DNA of 64,000 bases, taken from contig OZ025286.1 of NCBI GenBank assembly GCA_964019165.1, positions 11,987,401-12,051,400 of the forward strand, in the 5' to 3' direction. Both the position numbers and the translations under genes were made by a program. Below are positions 10,660 through 22,609 of the stretch, one piece after another; the stretch's first letter is position 1; each line of letters opens with the position of its first letter. The notes under the pieces were generated by a model. It was given only the letters and a program-made list of their open reading frames with translations. It was not told the origin of the DNA and did no database searches. Source of the DNA: Mastigias papua (taxonomy: Eukaryota; Cnidaria; Scyphozoa; Rhizostomeae; Mastigiidae).

Positions 10660-10972
10660 ACTAAAAGAATGTTTCCGCTTTTTCGTGCTATAGTGAAGTT
10701 ATGTAGTAATAACAGACTTTTCAGAAAGAGGCAAATACAATATCGAAAGGGGAAGCGAAAACTGAAGGCATTTTGATACAATAAGGAAATGCTAATTATA
10801 CTTCGTAGAATGAAGTTCAAGAATCACAAAATATCTAACAAAACAACTACAGATACTTACAAATTATGAAGCTTAATTAGAATGATTAAAGGTCTAATTA
10901 CAAATCGCATATCTTGAAAGAAACCCCAATATTTGAAACGATTGGGATAATTTGTAAATGAACTGTCCTAGG

Positions 10973-12720
10973 CTAAATTAGGCACTTAAAGGCTTTACTT
11001 GAAGCAGTTTGTTTGACTGCAGTTGAAAAGCCATCCCAATATTTTTCACATCTGAATGAAAAGCAGTTTTGTTCGTTAGCTGAGCTTCTTAAAGGCAGCT
11101 TTAAATCAGTATTTGTATTTAGAAGACTGCGTGTGGCATTAACGGTGTTTTTAGTAAAGATATTGCAAATGTAGTTGAAAGCAATCCTGTTTAAGCATTT
11201 AATGACTGTTAGATTTACTTGTTTATTAAACAACTCTTGAATTGTTTTCCAACCTAAGCTTTAGATCAGAGGTTTGCTAGAAGCATCAAAATGACCATTG
11301 GCCACGATGTGTGCTGCTCTGTTTTGGAGCCTCTAAAACTGTAAGATGTCAATGGAATTGTTACAATCCCAGACAGAGCAGCAGTTTTGGAGTATAAAGA
11401 GACTCAACGATGCTAGTATAAGGAGTTTTTAAAATTTTCTCAGGGAGAAAATGCCTAACATACATTACAAAGACAATTGCAAGAGAAGCTGTCTCAGTAA
11501 CTGATTTTATCTCATTCTTCAATGTCAGAAATTCGTCTATTTGAACACCTAGATACTTAGTATAGCATATAACTTCTATATCTTCGTCACGAAGAGGAGG
11601 CTGTAAGGCTTAGTTTGAAGCCGTGAGATGCTTACTCTCTTGTTTCATGAGTATTAACATAGAGCGAGTATTAGCTACATAAAGATATGAGTTAATCCCC
11701 TTCAACCACCTATCTAGCATCCAAAATTCTTCATTTAATGTCATATTTAACTGCTTAATTTCTTTGAAAGAATGATAAATGCTTGTATCATCAGCATACA
11801 TAGAAACTTTAAAGTTCTTTACACTGCAAGTATGGTCATTTATATAAAGAAGCAATAGGAGTGGACCTAGGCAAAATCCTTGTGAAACACCTACATTGAT
11901 GTCATTTATGTTTGAAACCACACCATCAATTCTACAATATTTTTTCTGTTACTAAGGTAGGATTTAAACCACGATAGTGCCTTGCCGATAATTCCATAAT
12001 GTTTGAACTATTGACAAAGGATTTTATGATCAACAGCACCAAAAGCTTTCTTAAGGTCTATAGCTAAAACCAGTTAAAGTCCTTCATACATGCCACTGTA
12101 CCTATCATCAGTACATGGCCAAGTGGCTTTTGAATGTGAAGCCCTGAATCCCGATTGATCCCATGTCAGGACCCCACTCCATTCTAGGTACAACTTGTCA
12201 TAGATAACATTCTCGAAAAATCTAGATAGAACAGGTAGCATTGATATTGGTCTATAATATGACTTTTCTGACTTTTTGCCTTCTTTTTAAATCGGAGTAA
12301 CTCATGTAATCTTCAAGCTAACAGAAAAAACACCTGTGTCCAATAGAAATATTGAATATTAGCAAAAGTATTCTAGAAATGTATGGAAAGCAATTTTCAG
12401 AAAGTAGCCAGAGGTGTTATAAGTGTAAAATATTTTCTTTACTTTAACCTGAGCATTGCTTCATGTATATCTCTTGCATTACTTTCCCCTAAGTCAAAGA
12501 TCCTCCGCCCCCATTGATACTAGATTCTTTACATAGAAGAGGGTTTGAAGAAAGAGAAACATCTGAAACACATTTTTCTCTTATGGAACAAAAGTACTCA
12601 TTCATTTTATTCGAACTATTTTATTTGTCAAAAATAGTTTGGTTAGGTTCTTTCAAGGTGACAACATTCATAGATTGGGATCGTTTGTTCAGCAACTGAT
12701 TAATGATCTGCCAAGAGTCC
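10973..12720 (-). pseudogene. Decayed L2/CR1-like non-LTR reverse transcriptase
   Basis: Reads leftward through several frames. A linker near 12430-12480 (DIHEAMLRLK) is followed by a YRPISMLPVLSRFFENVI-like block (about 12200-12260), a DLKKAFGAVDHKIL block (about 12020-12080), then GVSQGFCLGPLL and the catalytic MYADDTSIYHSF box within 11610-11921. The last domain is at 10973-11233, with the CEKYWDGFSTAVKQ end typical of these proteins. Many stops and frameshifts; the endonuclease is missing. Clade call by motif style only. Confidence 0.7.
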
Positions 12721-13689
12721 TTCATGTTTCCATTATTGGTTTTGATTTTATCTGAGAAATACTGTTTTGTAACACTTTTTCAAAGCATTCGCTCAATTTC
12801 TATATAGCTTACAGGAATTCATCAAGTTATTGATGACAACAGAAGTCTGTTGCCGACAAGAGAGATGCGCTGTTCTGCAGTATGAAAGCTATGCATATTA
12901 TAATGTAGTAGGATTTTCCAGCAATGCTATATTTTCAATTCATAGTGTTGATAGTGTACTAAGTCAGTACATTGAAAGTGCTCCCACTTATGTATAGTAG
13001 AGATCGAAGACAATTCAGATTGATTTGAGTCTTAACGTGACCTATTTCTAGAAGACCACTGCAAATAATATGCCGTTGTATCATGCTATAAATTAAGGTG
13101 GATCTGTAGAGTCTCAAACTGCAATCTTAGCGAAATATTGGGAATCGCTACCAACATTACCCCCACAGTCTACTGGCCTATCTTTAATCCTTTTCTGCTT
13201 AGATGTAAACTGACCACATCAATGTCCTAACAATACATAGCTGTGGACTTGCACTACATGCAACTTTCTACATATTCCACTGCAATGTAATGCAGTTCCT
13301 TTGTAGGAAGCACTTCTTATATTAAAGCCAAGGTTGGAAATAGTGAGCTAATGCTGCTCTATTATGTAAGTAACTTCTTTTTCGTAAAAAACCCCCCACA
13401 AGACACCGGTATCCGTTTGTTGGTTGATATTCTTCCCTCTACAAGATGAATGAAAGAACTTCGTGAATAGGTTCTCACATGGATGCTTCTATTAAATATT
13501 ACAGCAACACTTTTAAATACTACAGAGTTAACAGGTCTAGTTTCTTAATTGTAAATAGCTTTTGGGATTTTCTCTAAATTTCCATCCACCTATAATAATA
13601 CCACCAAAGACAAGTGCTTTTAAACCCTTCTATTATATTCCTGCACGCGATAAAATGAATAAGTAATGTAAGTAATAAATGACACTGGT
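12721..13689. other. No gene recognised
   Basis: AT-rich sequence between two retroelement remnants. No motif was recognised on either strand. Confidence 0.35.
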
Positions 13690-14178
13690 TTGCAATTGGA
13701 GATGCACAGTGTGATCCTATATGCAGAGGACATTGTTATATTTACATTAGGACAAAACAGTGCAATAGTGGCTGAAAAACTAAACCATGACCTTACAACT
13801 CTTGGAAATTTCTTTCATGATAATAGTCTCGTTGTAAATTACAAGAAATCTAGAACAGAGTTTCTACTATTTTGTAGCCATCAGAGGTTATCTAAAAATA
13901 TCACTGTTGATAATACCATGAATGGAGAAAAGATCTCTGAGACACGGACCGCACGTAATGGACTCGCACCTAACTTGTTTAAAAGTTACTTCTGTAATCA
14001 AAATCACACAAAAGGAATTAGAGGGAATAATGCGAATCTTGTTGTTCCTCCTTTGAGAACAGAAGTAGCAAGAAAAACTTTCTATTACCAAGGAACCCAA
14101 ATTTACAATAAACTGCCTATAACAATACAAACAGAAATCCCTATTCTTAGATTCAAGACGAGTTATAAAGCTTTGTAA
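13690..14178 (+). pseudogene. L2/CR1-like reverse transcriptase C-terminal fragment
   Basis: An open 162-codon frame. It starts in the catalytic block, but YADD has become YAED (VILYAEDIVIF), followed by the NKLNHDL-type helix and VNYKKSRTEFLLF. It then jumps from NGEKIS to NGLAPNLFKSYF, so an internal piece is deleted, and ends with VVPPLRTEVARKTFYYQGTQ..NKLP, the usual C-terminus of such elements. Inactive for both reasons. The opposite strand to the 10973-12720 remnant shows that this is a separate insertion. Confidence 0.75.
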
Positions 14179-15336
14179 AGAATTTCTGTTTTTTTTAAAC
14201 AGGTCCTTGAATTATAGCAGCTAACCACCTGAACAAGCAAATCTGTCTAAATATTGTATTACTATTATTTTTGTTACTATAAGTAACTTAATAAATTAAT
14301 TATTTCATAGCGATAAATATCCTTTCATGCTCTGTGGAAATTTCCCACACACCAAAACTGTTTCCATAACTGGAATTCGAAAGGAATTTCGACAGAAATA
14401 GCCATTTACGTCATACCTTTAATCGGATTCATGTTTCTATGGATCCTTTGGAGAACTACAATGAAATCAACAGGGCAATTTCATGTCATTATTGATACTT
14501 CGCACTCTACAAATAACACATTTTTGGTCCCCAAATTTTGGCAATGAAGATCTTCAAATCTTTTTGTTTTCGTTAGCGGTCAAAAGGATTCACACGGAGG
14601 GAATGTAACCTGCCAGTTTGTAAGAAAGAAGCAATGATATTGAAGATACAACAGATAACAATTTTGAAACAAAGGTATCTGCAGAAAATTAATGTTGAGG
14701 AATGCATTTTCCATTCATCTGGTGACGCAAGATGCATAAATTTCACTCTCGCCACCACATATGGTGGCAATTCAATTAGAAATATGCCTAAGCAAGTCAC
14801 ACTGTCACCATCACCATAAACTTAACAGGCCACTTAGCCATACCTATTATTACAATAGATTAGTATGAGTATGATTTATTAATACATGGATATGGTTTGT
14901 TTTACCATATTGTCTTTCATCATTACATCGACTTCTCGTCAAGTACTATAGTATCCCAGTAAGGATGATTCGGGCCTGTGATTACAAAGGGTACTTTCAT
15001 CAGATCCATGTGACACTGATTGAAGACATATGGCTAAGGGGTCATACCAGTACTATTGATCTCATCTACCTGTACATCACATCAACCTACACCATGCTGA
15101 ATAGACCCTGTTTCCAGAACAAAGATGGCTCCTGTTAACTTTGGTTTTATGCAAGATTCGATTGAAAGTTGTTTACACATCACGATATTCAACAACGCTG
15201 GGAACATCTAGCCTCAAGACTCCCCTTAGCTACACCACTGCATACATGTCAAACAGAAAGCTGGGACAGTAGACTTATATCTCTCTATTGGAATCAAGTG
15301 TGCGCTTGACAAGAATCAGTCCGGAAACCTCTTATT
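14179..15336. other. Retroelement tail, then nothing recognised
   Basis: The first 150 bases may be the 3' UTR of the preceding reverse transcriptase fragment (AT-rich). Beyond that no coding or RNA signal is clear. Confidence 0.35.
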
Positions 15337-15690
15337 TTGAAGAATACAGTTTTAGTTTATCATAATTCTTCAATTTGTTATATCAATTACTCAGCCTTGT
15401 CAATGTGCATTTATATGTTTAGGTTTTGTAGTTGCAAGGCTGCATATTATGGCAAAACAGGAATGAACAACAAAGGGAATAGAATTAGAAGCGTTTCTTC
15501 GTCCTTTATGGACGATATCAAAGACACAGGTAATAGCGCTTCGATTGAGGACTTTTGTATTATTGACAATGTTGGTAATGAACTAGATGTACTTATTCTT
15601 GAGAGTTTGCTTGTCCTCAGAGATTGAACCACACTTAGCCAGCAAAATTCCTCTATACCCCTATGTCTGTTTTAATAACTATAGGTTTCT
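15337..15690 (+). pseudogene. GIY-YIG-type fragment of a second Penelope-like lineage
   Basis: The frame to 15627 carries FCSCKAAYYGKTGMNNKGN, the CxC plus YYGKT core of the Penelope nuclease, then DFCIIDNVGNELDVLILESLLVLRD, which matches the ILE.L.I..D.P tail. After the stop another frame continues a few residues of the same tail. It differs clearly from the copy at 10085, so it belongs to another Penelope-like subfamily. Confidence 0.6.
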
Positions 15691-16770
15691 TGTTACATTG
15701 TTTCTCGGATCTACCTCGCTAGCTAACTCCTTATTCAGGAAATTCTCGCCTGTTTAATTCACTTTGCCCTTTCTTTTGTCTTTATCTTTATCTTTTCCTT
15801 ATTGATCATATAATATACTTAACCTCCAATTCCTCCCACTTAATAGATGAGGATGGGAAAAGCTCGTCCTGATACGTTCTTTCTGGATGTATCACAAGGA
15901 TGTCTCTATAATCCATCGATTTAGTCATTAGTATCTATGGTTTAGATTTACTGGATAAGTCAAGGAAAGGCTATAACTGAAGCTGGATATCCTCTCCAGA
16001 ATTTTCTAAAATATTACGTGTCGTGGCTATCACCCTTAAATTCAGCTTAAAGCTCCGCTTTCCAACAAATATCACAATTCATATTATAATGAGGAACCCG
16101 TAAAGACCCTGACAAAGTTTCTGTACAATTTCCTTATGTTACAGAGATATTGGCTCTACCCATGAAGCACACTATAAAGCTGTCATTTGAAACAGGAAAA
16201 GTACAAACCGTCAATACGTTAGAAAAGGTCTTTCTAGCATTTTAGACATGATCTTACACAGAAGCAGCAAGTTACTTTCCCATCTCATTGCTAACAATTG
16301 CATCAAAGAACAGTGAAAAAGCAATAAATGAATAAGTTGTAAATTATTCGGAAAGTAGTAAGATGATGATGAATAGATAACATGGGCTTAATAGATGATT
16401 CTCCACTGGAATTGCTGTTATCTCTCTAAAGGAACACATTAGGAAAATTGGAGAGAAAAGGTCCTTGATACAGTGGATACAGTCCCTTCTGCAAGAAAAC
16501 GGACAACAATTAGATTCTCAAGCAAGCCAAAGCATGCTTTAAAAGCACATAGAGAGCAGATAACAACCTGTTTAGCTCTTGGGAAAGTCATGGTGTCTCT
16601 TCAACGTCAACTCAGAGTCCACCTTATAACTGTGGCTCTCAAATCTTTAAATTATGTTCTCAAGGCCAGGTGTAATTGATTTAAGGAATTTTAGGACATT
16701 GTTCCCTGAGGAATTTATGCACCATGACTGCATGATCAAGCTCAATTATTTTCTCCATTTAAACGTTAGT
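15691..16770. other. No gene recognised
   Basis: No supported coding or element feature. The 68-codon frame at 16473-16679 has no family resemblance. Confidence 0.35.
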
Positions 16771-16920
16771 AGTATGAAACGTAGGATAGCGACCGAAAGG
16801 TGAACCGAAATATATAGCCAGATGCGGGTACACGTGATATGATGAATAATGTGTCCAGTCAGCCGTATGATTAGCCACTTGGAACCTATTCACCATTGTT
16901 TACTTAAAGACTTGAAAAGT
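16771..16920 (-). mobile_element. Penelope-like 3' region fragment, inverted copy
   Basis: Reverse complement of the tail found at 10500-10625 and 53585-53720, including GGTACACGTGATATGATGAA and CACCATTGTTTACTT. It is cut exactly at the AGTATGAAACG end, that is, before the hammerhead core and the CAGACTTTTCA terminus. Confidence 0.7.
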
Positions 16921-17560
16921 CATTTTAGGGACTTTTCAGAATGCTTGGGATACAATAGATAGGGAAGAAGGCTTACACATTACACTCCAGGAATGCTACA
17001 AAGAACAATTTGTTTCACTGAATTCTGGGTATTTGTGTAAAATCATTGCAGTCGATCTTTGAGATGATTAGTGAAACATGCATATTCTTTTTCAATAGGA
17101 CCACGTTATTGCATTTAAGCTGAAAGAATATGATAGTGAGTCGTTTCAAATGCCCCTTTCAATTGAAGGAGAGAGCTAACATTGACTTTTTCTTATCAAT
17201 ATTAGTTTACCAAGAATCTTTATGGCATGGTTGAATATAGATTTGTGGTATACAAAGTGCTTTTTGGATAGCAAATAATTTGAAGTTAGAAATTCAAACA
17301 ATTCATCTCGACCGATTTTTCAATCTCGGAAAACTTTACAGGACCAACATTGATATGTAATTATTTATATTTAATCGCTCTCCTGATTTGAATATGGACA
17401 TCACCCGTGCTATTTTCCATTAGTCAGGAAAGACACTGATTTAGATTACTCTTTTTAAAATTGCTGTCAAGGGGTTGGAGATCATTTTTCTTGCATCTGT
17501 TAGTATTTAGCAGACATCTTGTAAGATCCCTGTCACATAGAATGGTTGAGCCCAAGTTCA
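16921..17560 (-). pseudogene. Heavily decayed non-LTR reverse transcriptase fragment
   Basis: On the - strand, broken frames give WKIARV.SIFKSGE..NINNY (about 17370-17430), LLSKKHF, a degraded KAFDTV-like block and WFT.HLKDRLQ-like text ending in CSIPGV near 16960. These follow the order of reverse transcriptase blocks 1 to 4, with many stops. It is directly followed by the inverted Penelope piece. Confidence 0.5.
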
Positions 17561-18520
17561 CTTAGTACATAGTCCTTCTTCATGGGTATGAATTTAAGTA
17601 TAGCGATTTCTCATCCTTGCTTTGTACAACATGGACTAGGTTATCATTCGACCTACTCTAAACTTTGCTATATATAAATGGTCCCACATTGGTGACTGTC
17701 TATCGAAAACAGATATGATTTCATATTAGAGAATTAGTGAATAACAAAAGATGTGTCGAAAAAGCCTGTCTCCATCTTCAGTTGGACTAGTATGTGATAA
17801 GATTATAGGAATATAACTATAGACGTTGTAAGATATTCGAAAGGAGACCAAATTATAGTTAGATAAAAGAGCCGTAATACGATGGTTAAAGTCTATAGTG
17901 ACATTATACTGTTCAACCTATGTATTTAAATCAGCCTTTGCCCAAAAAGTATGTAAGGCATTGTTAATCTTAAGGTTATGATACGTATTAGTAAAATCTA
18001 TGAATTGAAAACAGTTGTCATTGCATGCACTAGAAGATGTAAAAGCTCGGCAGCATTCTTCAGACACTAGAATGCTCTAGATGCTTGAATACATTAGATT
18101 TTGTATCTGTTTGTAGATTTGGATTAACTAGGGTAGATACGCGTTGGTTTGATTCACGATAGAATACAGTGATGGAATACACAGAATTGTAGAGACACCT
18201 TATTTTCTTTTGGCTTACGTATTCATCATGTTTTACTCATACTACTTCATCATTCCAGTTCCCATGACTTTCTCTTACATCACAACATACATAACCATTG
18301 TTCAACGTTTTGCTCCTCATACTCGGCACTCCACAGAACTCAGTATACTTGTCTTCACTTACTTCGATCATCCTTACGTCTGCACTTCTGTTATGTTTGC
18401 ATTAAATCACTCTGGGTAAGAAAAGTAGATTTAAATTTGGCTATTTTATTGTAAAGATTTAGAATTTTGATTACTACAGAAAAGGAGAAATCATGAAATA
18501 CGTCGTCGAGAACGGTAGGC
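17561..18520. other. No gene recognised
   Basis: Could contain more upstream sequence of the decayed - strand element, but no motif is secure. A 69-codon + frame at 18210-18419 is hydrophobic and unassigned. Confidence 0.3.
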
Positions 18521-18960
18521 TCATGACTGAGCGGCAGTGCACCTCTCCACCATCCTCCGCCGTTCAACTCGATCTTGCGCTTTTCTTTCCATTTGCACCA
18601 TCGTCAGCCCGCAAATATCATTGATGTTGTCGCTCAGTCTTGTCTTCGGTCTGCCTCTTCTTTTGTTTCCTATGACCATCCCTGTCAGCAAGTTCTTCTC
18701 AAGACTTTCACTTCTCATCACATGACCAATAAACTTTAGCTTCCTTCTGTTCAAGATGTCCAACAGCCGGTCTTTACAAGTTATTCTTCTCAGCACTTCA
18801 TCATTCGTTTTCTTTTCTGTCCAGCTAATACGAAGTACTCGTCTGTAGCACCACAGTTCAAAACTATTGACCCTTTTCTTGTCTTCCTTCTTCAGCACCC
18901 AACACTCAAACCCATATGACGCAATTGGAAAAACTAACGAGAGGTGGTTGACCCCTCTGC
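18521..18960 (-). pseudogene. RTE-type reverse transcriptase C-terminus
   Basis: The - strand frame encodes LVFPIASYGFECWVLKKEDK, FELWCYRRVLRISWTEKKT, a GHVMRSESLEKNLL block and GNKRRGRPKTRLSDNI, the characteristic end of RTE/BovB-like proteins. The stop is at 18521. The middle of the reverse transcriptase with the YADD box is missing upstream. It is probably the far end of the same element whose endonuclease lies at 22.6-23.5 kb. Confidence 0.75.
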
Positions 18961-19022
18961 TTGGGAAATTCATCAGTATAAGAAATTTCTGAGTGAAACT
19001 TGGGGTATATAGCAACCTCAGA

Positions 19023-21637
19023 CTTATTAAGAAGAAAACACAAATACTTCAATTAAATATGCAAATTAGATAAAATGGCTGCAATAACAATAGGGAAAAA
19101 GTGGGAGATACCTGTAACAATAATTTTTCATACAGGAATATCACTTCTGGCTGAAAATTGCTATACAAATTGGCAAAAGCAACATCTAGTGAATGAGTAA
19201 GTTTGGCTAGGGTACTTTACTTAATTCTAAAGATATTTTATAAAACTTGTAAATTAGCAAAACTAATGCATTATTGTTTACTTCCCATCCAAAATTTACC
19301 TTGTTGAAGTGTATAGAAAACAGTCAAAATATCTCAAGCACTAGTATTATATGTGAAGAGTCTATCTTTCAAATTATAGCCTGATCTGTTGAGGTATGTT
19401 GAAAAATCAATGTCCCAAAGGTACTACACTAGTCACTTTTGGTAAGTTGAAGAAAAAGCTAATGAAAGTGAATTGTCTTAAGGTTCAAGTCTCAGTGGCC
19501 CCCAGCCTCATATATGCTGCCTTCTTTCTCCTTTTCCTCATCCCACAGCCCTTTTTTGATTGATCTGAGCTGTTTTCTCCTTCTTCTTATCTTTTCTGCA
19601 CATTTTTTAGAAGACAATTTTATTCGCCTCTCATCTAGCTTGTTAATGGCAGAGTTAGTGTTCTTTCCTGGGCAGATCTGCAAACGTTCCAGATCTCTGG
19701 CCACTGATGATGCACCATCATTGAAATGTGTAATTGCACTTGCAGTACACAACTCCACAACCTTTCTACCTTGATATACTTGTTTTGGACATCTAGCCCA
19801 AATAAGGTTATTTAAAGATTCATTTAAATTCTGCGTGTATGATTCGAGGCATCGTGATAGCAAATTCCTATCAGTTAAATCTCTGTAAATAGGGAGCACT
19901 TTATCCATGACTGCTTTGGGTAAGAATATTCTGTGTTTGTACAGGTAATTCTTAGTTGCTTTTGCCCTTTGCCATCCACACCATGAATGTTCACCTTCTG
20001 GACACATGTCATGTTGGGGGTTAGTGTCTGATGAAGAGATATGATAAAGTCCAGCCATGGCATCCTTTATCATTTGTTCTAGGTTATTTTTATTTTGCCT
20101 TATAGCAAGTCCATAGTAGTTCTGCATCTTGTCAATCAGTCTTTTTGTTAATCTACATTTACCTCTAATTCCTTTTCTATCCTTCAACTTACTTGTCCCT
20201 AACTTTGACTTCAGTTTCCTTAATCTTGTGCCTAGCCTCTTTTGTACATGGCCAACACACTACTTTTTTTCAATGATAACATCAGGCCCATATGGCCTCT
20301 CTGCTAAAATAGTTGAGTGGGATGCAGAATCTCCATCACCAACAAATGTTGTGTACCTTACACCATAATTTGGTTCACTCCTCTGGAAATTGTCTCTTAG
20401 TCCTTCAACTTCCATTGATCCAGACAATCCTTTATGATTGATTGCACAGTGTGCACTATGTCGCAGCTGCCACTGTAAGTAAGCAAGTGACTCTCTATTC
20501 AAGGTTGATTTTCTCTCACAAGCCTTGCGTTTTTTTGATTTGACTTGAAAATCAAGAACCTTTCCTGATGAGATTGAAATAGCAGTGACAACACCATTTA
20601 AAGATGCATATCCAGGCTTTTGCCAAGTACCATCAAAACTAACTGTCAAATCATTTGAATTTGAAATATTTCTAGCCTCTTCAACAGCTTCAGTCATGCT
20701 AGTTTTAGCCTCCTCACAATAAGCTTCATGTAAATTTGTTATTAGTTTACTATAGTTCTTTCTTGTCATAGGACTGTCCATGTTCATAGCCAGTGCAAAG
20801 TTATTTATTGACTCGTAATCACAACCAATGTTTCTAAAGGCTAGTACCATTCTGACATTAACTTCAGAACTTCTTTTAGTTTTATCATTTACTTTTTTTG
20901 ATGATGAAAATTCGTTGTCCCATCCACAAAGTTCACAAACGAGCTTAAAAGTTACATAAAATCCTCTTCTTTTTTCAGTGCATCTCTTTAGAGTCAATTG
21001 ATCAGTTTTATAGCAGGGGCAACAAACGCAAGCAAATACTACTGCTAAAACAGAGTCATCAAATAAAACAAAACCACTGCCCGGCTGGCATTCATCATCA
21101 TTTATGTGGACTGCTTACTTAACAATCTTTATATTTTGGCCTGACCTAAATAGTGGCGTTTCCACTGTATCAGATGCAATCGTTTTGATGCAAGGCCTTT
21201 GATCATCCGGAGATATACCACTAGGACCTGGCCTAGAATCCTCGCATGAGTTTCTACAGATTTCACTGGGTCTGCATTGTTTCTTGCTTTTTCACACGTC
21301 TCTTGAGTCGAACAGCGAGCCTTTCGCTTTCTTGACTTGGTTCTACTCCTGTTTCGTGGATTTCCCATTTCACCTTGATATCTAAACTCTGAAAAACTCT
21401 TGACATTGCCTGACACTCACTTTCATTCAAACTCAAAATAAGCAATAGATTCTGGCTCAATTACTTCATGTAAGTAACATTAACACTGACCTCGTTATCA
21501 ATTGGAAAAGCGTAGACAGCTACAAATAACTACAAGACAAGATAAAAGGCCTGTTTCGTGGCAAAAATTAATTAAATGAAGAAGAAACAGCGTTGCTATG
21601 GGCGTTGCCAAGGAAGGTTTTTGGGGTGGTTGTAGAA
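19023..21637 (-). mobile_element. Mutator-like DNA transposon inserted in RTE copy
   Basis: Contains a near full-length Mutator-like transposase gene (21368 to 19492). The 9-mer AACCTCAGA occurs at 19014-19022 and 21638-21646, and the match is exactly nine bases, the usual target duplication length of this superfamily. It separates two RTE pieces of the same strand and order. No clear terminal inverted repeats are visible next to these 9-mers, so the exact borders are uncertain. Confidence 0.5.
19492..21368 (-). pseudogene. Mutator-like transposase, about 620 codons, three lesions
   Basis: The start Met at 21368 (MGNPRNRSRTK) opens a basic leader. A frameshift near 21248 leads into CEDSRPGPSGISPDD, a TAA at 21115-21117 follows, then a cysteine-rich region (VVFACVCCPCYK) and CELCGWDN. 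The core has DLTVSFDGTWQKPGY and YTTFVGDGDSASH, the two conserved catalytic Asp regions, then a TAG at 20260-20262 in the VIIEKK..CVGHVQKR stretch. The frame resumes with GKCRLTKRLIDKMQNYYG, CPEGEHSWCGWQ and LNESLNNLIWARCPK (probable catalytic Glu region), to YEAGGH and a stop at 19492. Three lesions in an otherwise complete gene point to recent inactivation. Confidence 0.8.
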
Positions 21638-21646
21638 AACCTCAGA

Positions 21647-22609
21647 TTAGCCCCGAAGCATACTCTTATTGAAAAATTTGCTTGCTCTATTCAAATCTCT
21701 ATATTTCAAACTACTCATAGTGAGTTTTTCAAAAATTAGGGATAAAATTATATTTTCAGTGAAATGAGATGGGTCAACCACCTGCAATTGTCCTGTTGTT
21801 GCTGCATAAGAATGGGAATAAAGACTGATTTTACCCAGTCTTCTGGCCATCTTTTTTCATTCCACATTTTCGTACAAAGTTTGTAGAAAAAGTAGTCAAC
21901 ACTTTCGCCAGTATTCTTGATTAGTTCTGCTGTTACTTCATCTATTCCCGGGCTCTTGTCATTCTTTAATTCTTTTATGGCTTTTCTAACTTCGTCAAGC
22001 AGCGGCGGTGGTTCATCTTCGCTGTCATTGAGCCTAATTGATGCTGTTGTTAGATCTTCATCCTTTTTATATAGTTTGGAGCAATATTGATTCCATCTAT
22101 CTTTGACTTATTTTCCATCACATTAAACCAAACCATCTTCAGTTTTTATAGTGTCCATTGTAGGTTTAAATTTTCGTGTAATTTTTCGCACTGTTTGGTA
22201 AAGTTCTTTGGTTGTCTGGTTGATAGAACAGTTTTCGATTCTCTGGCATTGCTCATTCAAATACTTTTCCTTATCTCGTCGCAATAATTTTTGAATTTTT
22301 GCATTTTGATTTTTGTAGATCACTTCTTCAACTGGATTATTGATACTCTTCGATCTGAGGCATCTTCTTGCTTCGATTTCACTTAGTGTCTCTTCAGATA
22401 TCCAAGGGGAACTTGTCTTTTTCTTTTGGCGATAGTTTCTTTAGCAGCACTCAGCAGGAGTTCTTTTCCTTTTTCCTATAACTCATTTGGAGTTTTATCA
22501 TTCACATTGATTGAGCAATTCAAATTTGTTTGACACTGCGATTTTGTAACTGTTGTCAAGGGTTTTGTAGTCAAGCCTTAGAGGTGGTGTTGGACGCTCC
22601 ATCTTCTTG
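21647..22609 (-). pseudogene. RTE linker and N-terminal reverse transcriptase, decayed
   Basis: Pieces in order on the - strand: a thumb-like linker (DKEKYLNEQCQRIE, TKELYQTVRKITRKF, MDTIKTEDG) at 22123-22323, then a KELKNDKSPGIDEVT-like stretch in broken frames around 21930-21990, then WPEDWVKSVFIPI near 21820-21850 and an ISLISHFTE..ILSLIFEKL-like block to about 21700. Stops and frameshifts throughout. The catalytic YADD region is missing. Confidence 0.6.

Larger units (their letters stand above)
10085..10723 (+). mobile_element. 3' part of Penelope-like element, copy 1
   Basis: 5'-truncated element: GIY-YIG nuclease coding end (to 10496), then a non-coding tail of about 225 bases ending CAGACTTTTCA. 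The tail matches the copy at 53452-53820 and, in reverse, 16771-16920. The left edge abuts the WSHK-type fragment on the other strand. Penelope-like elements insert by target-primed reverse transcription, so 5' truncation is expected. Confidence 0.75.

Noticed and set aside
18941..21787. Inverted 17-bp near match (AGGTGGTTGACCC.TCT) on both sides of the Mutator-like element
   Set aside because: Both lie inside RTE coding remnants outside the proposed 9-bp duplication, and flanking bases do not align. A chance match over a few kilobases is plausible, so it was not taken as transposon ends.
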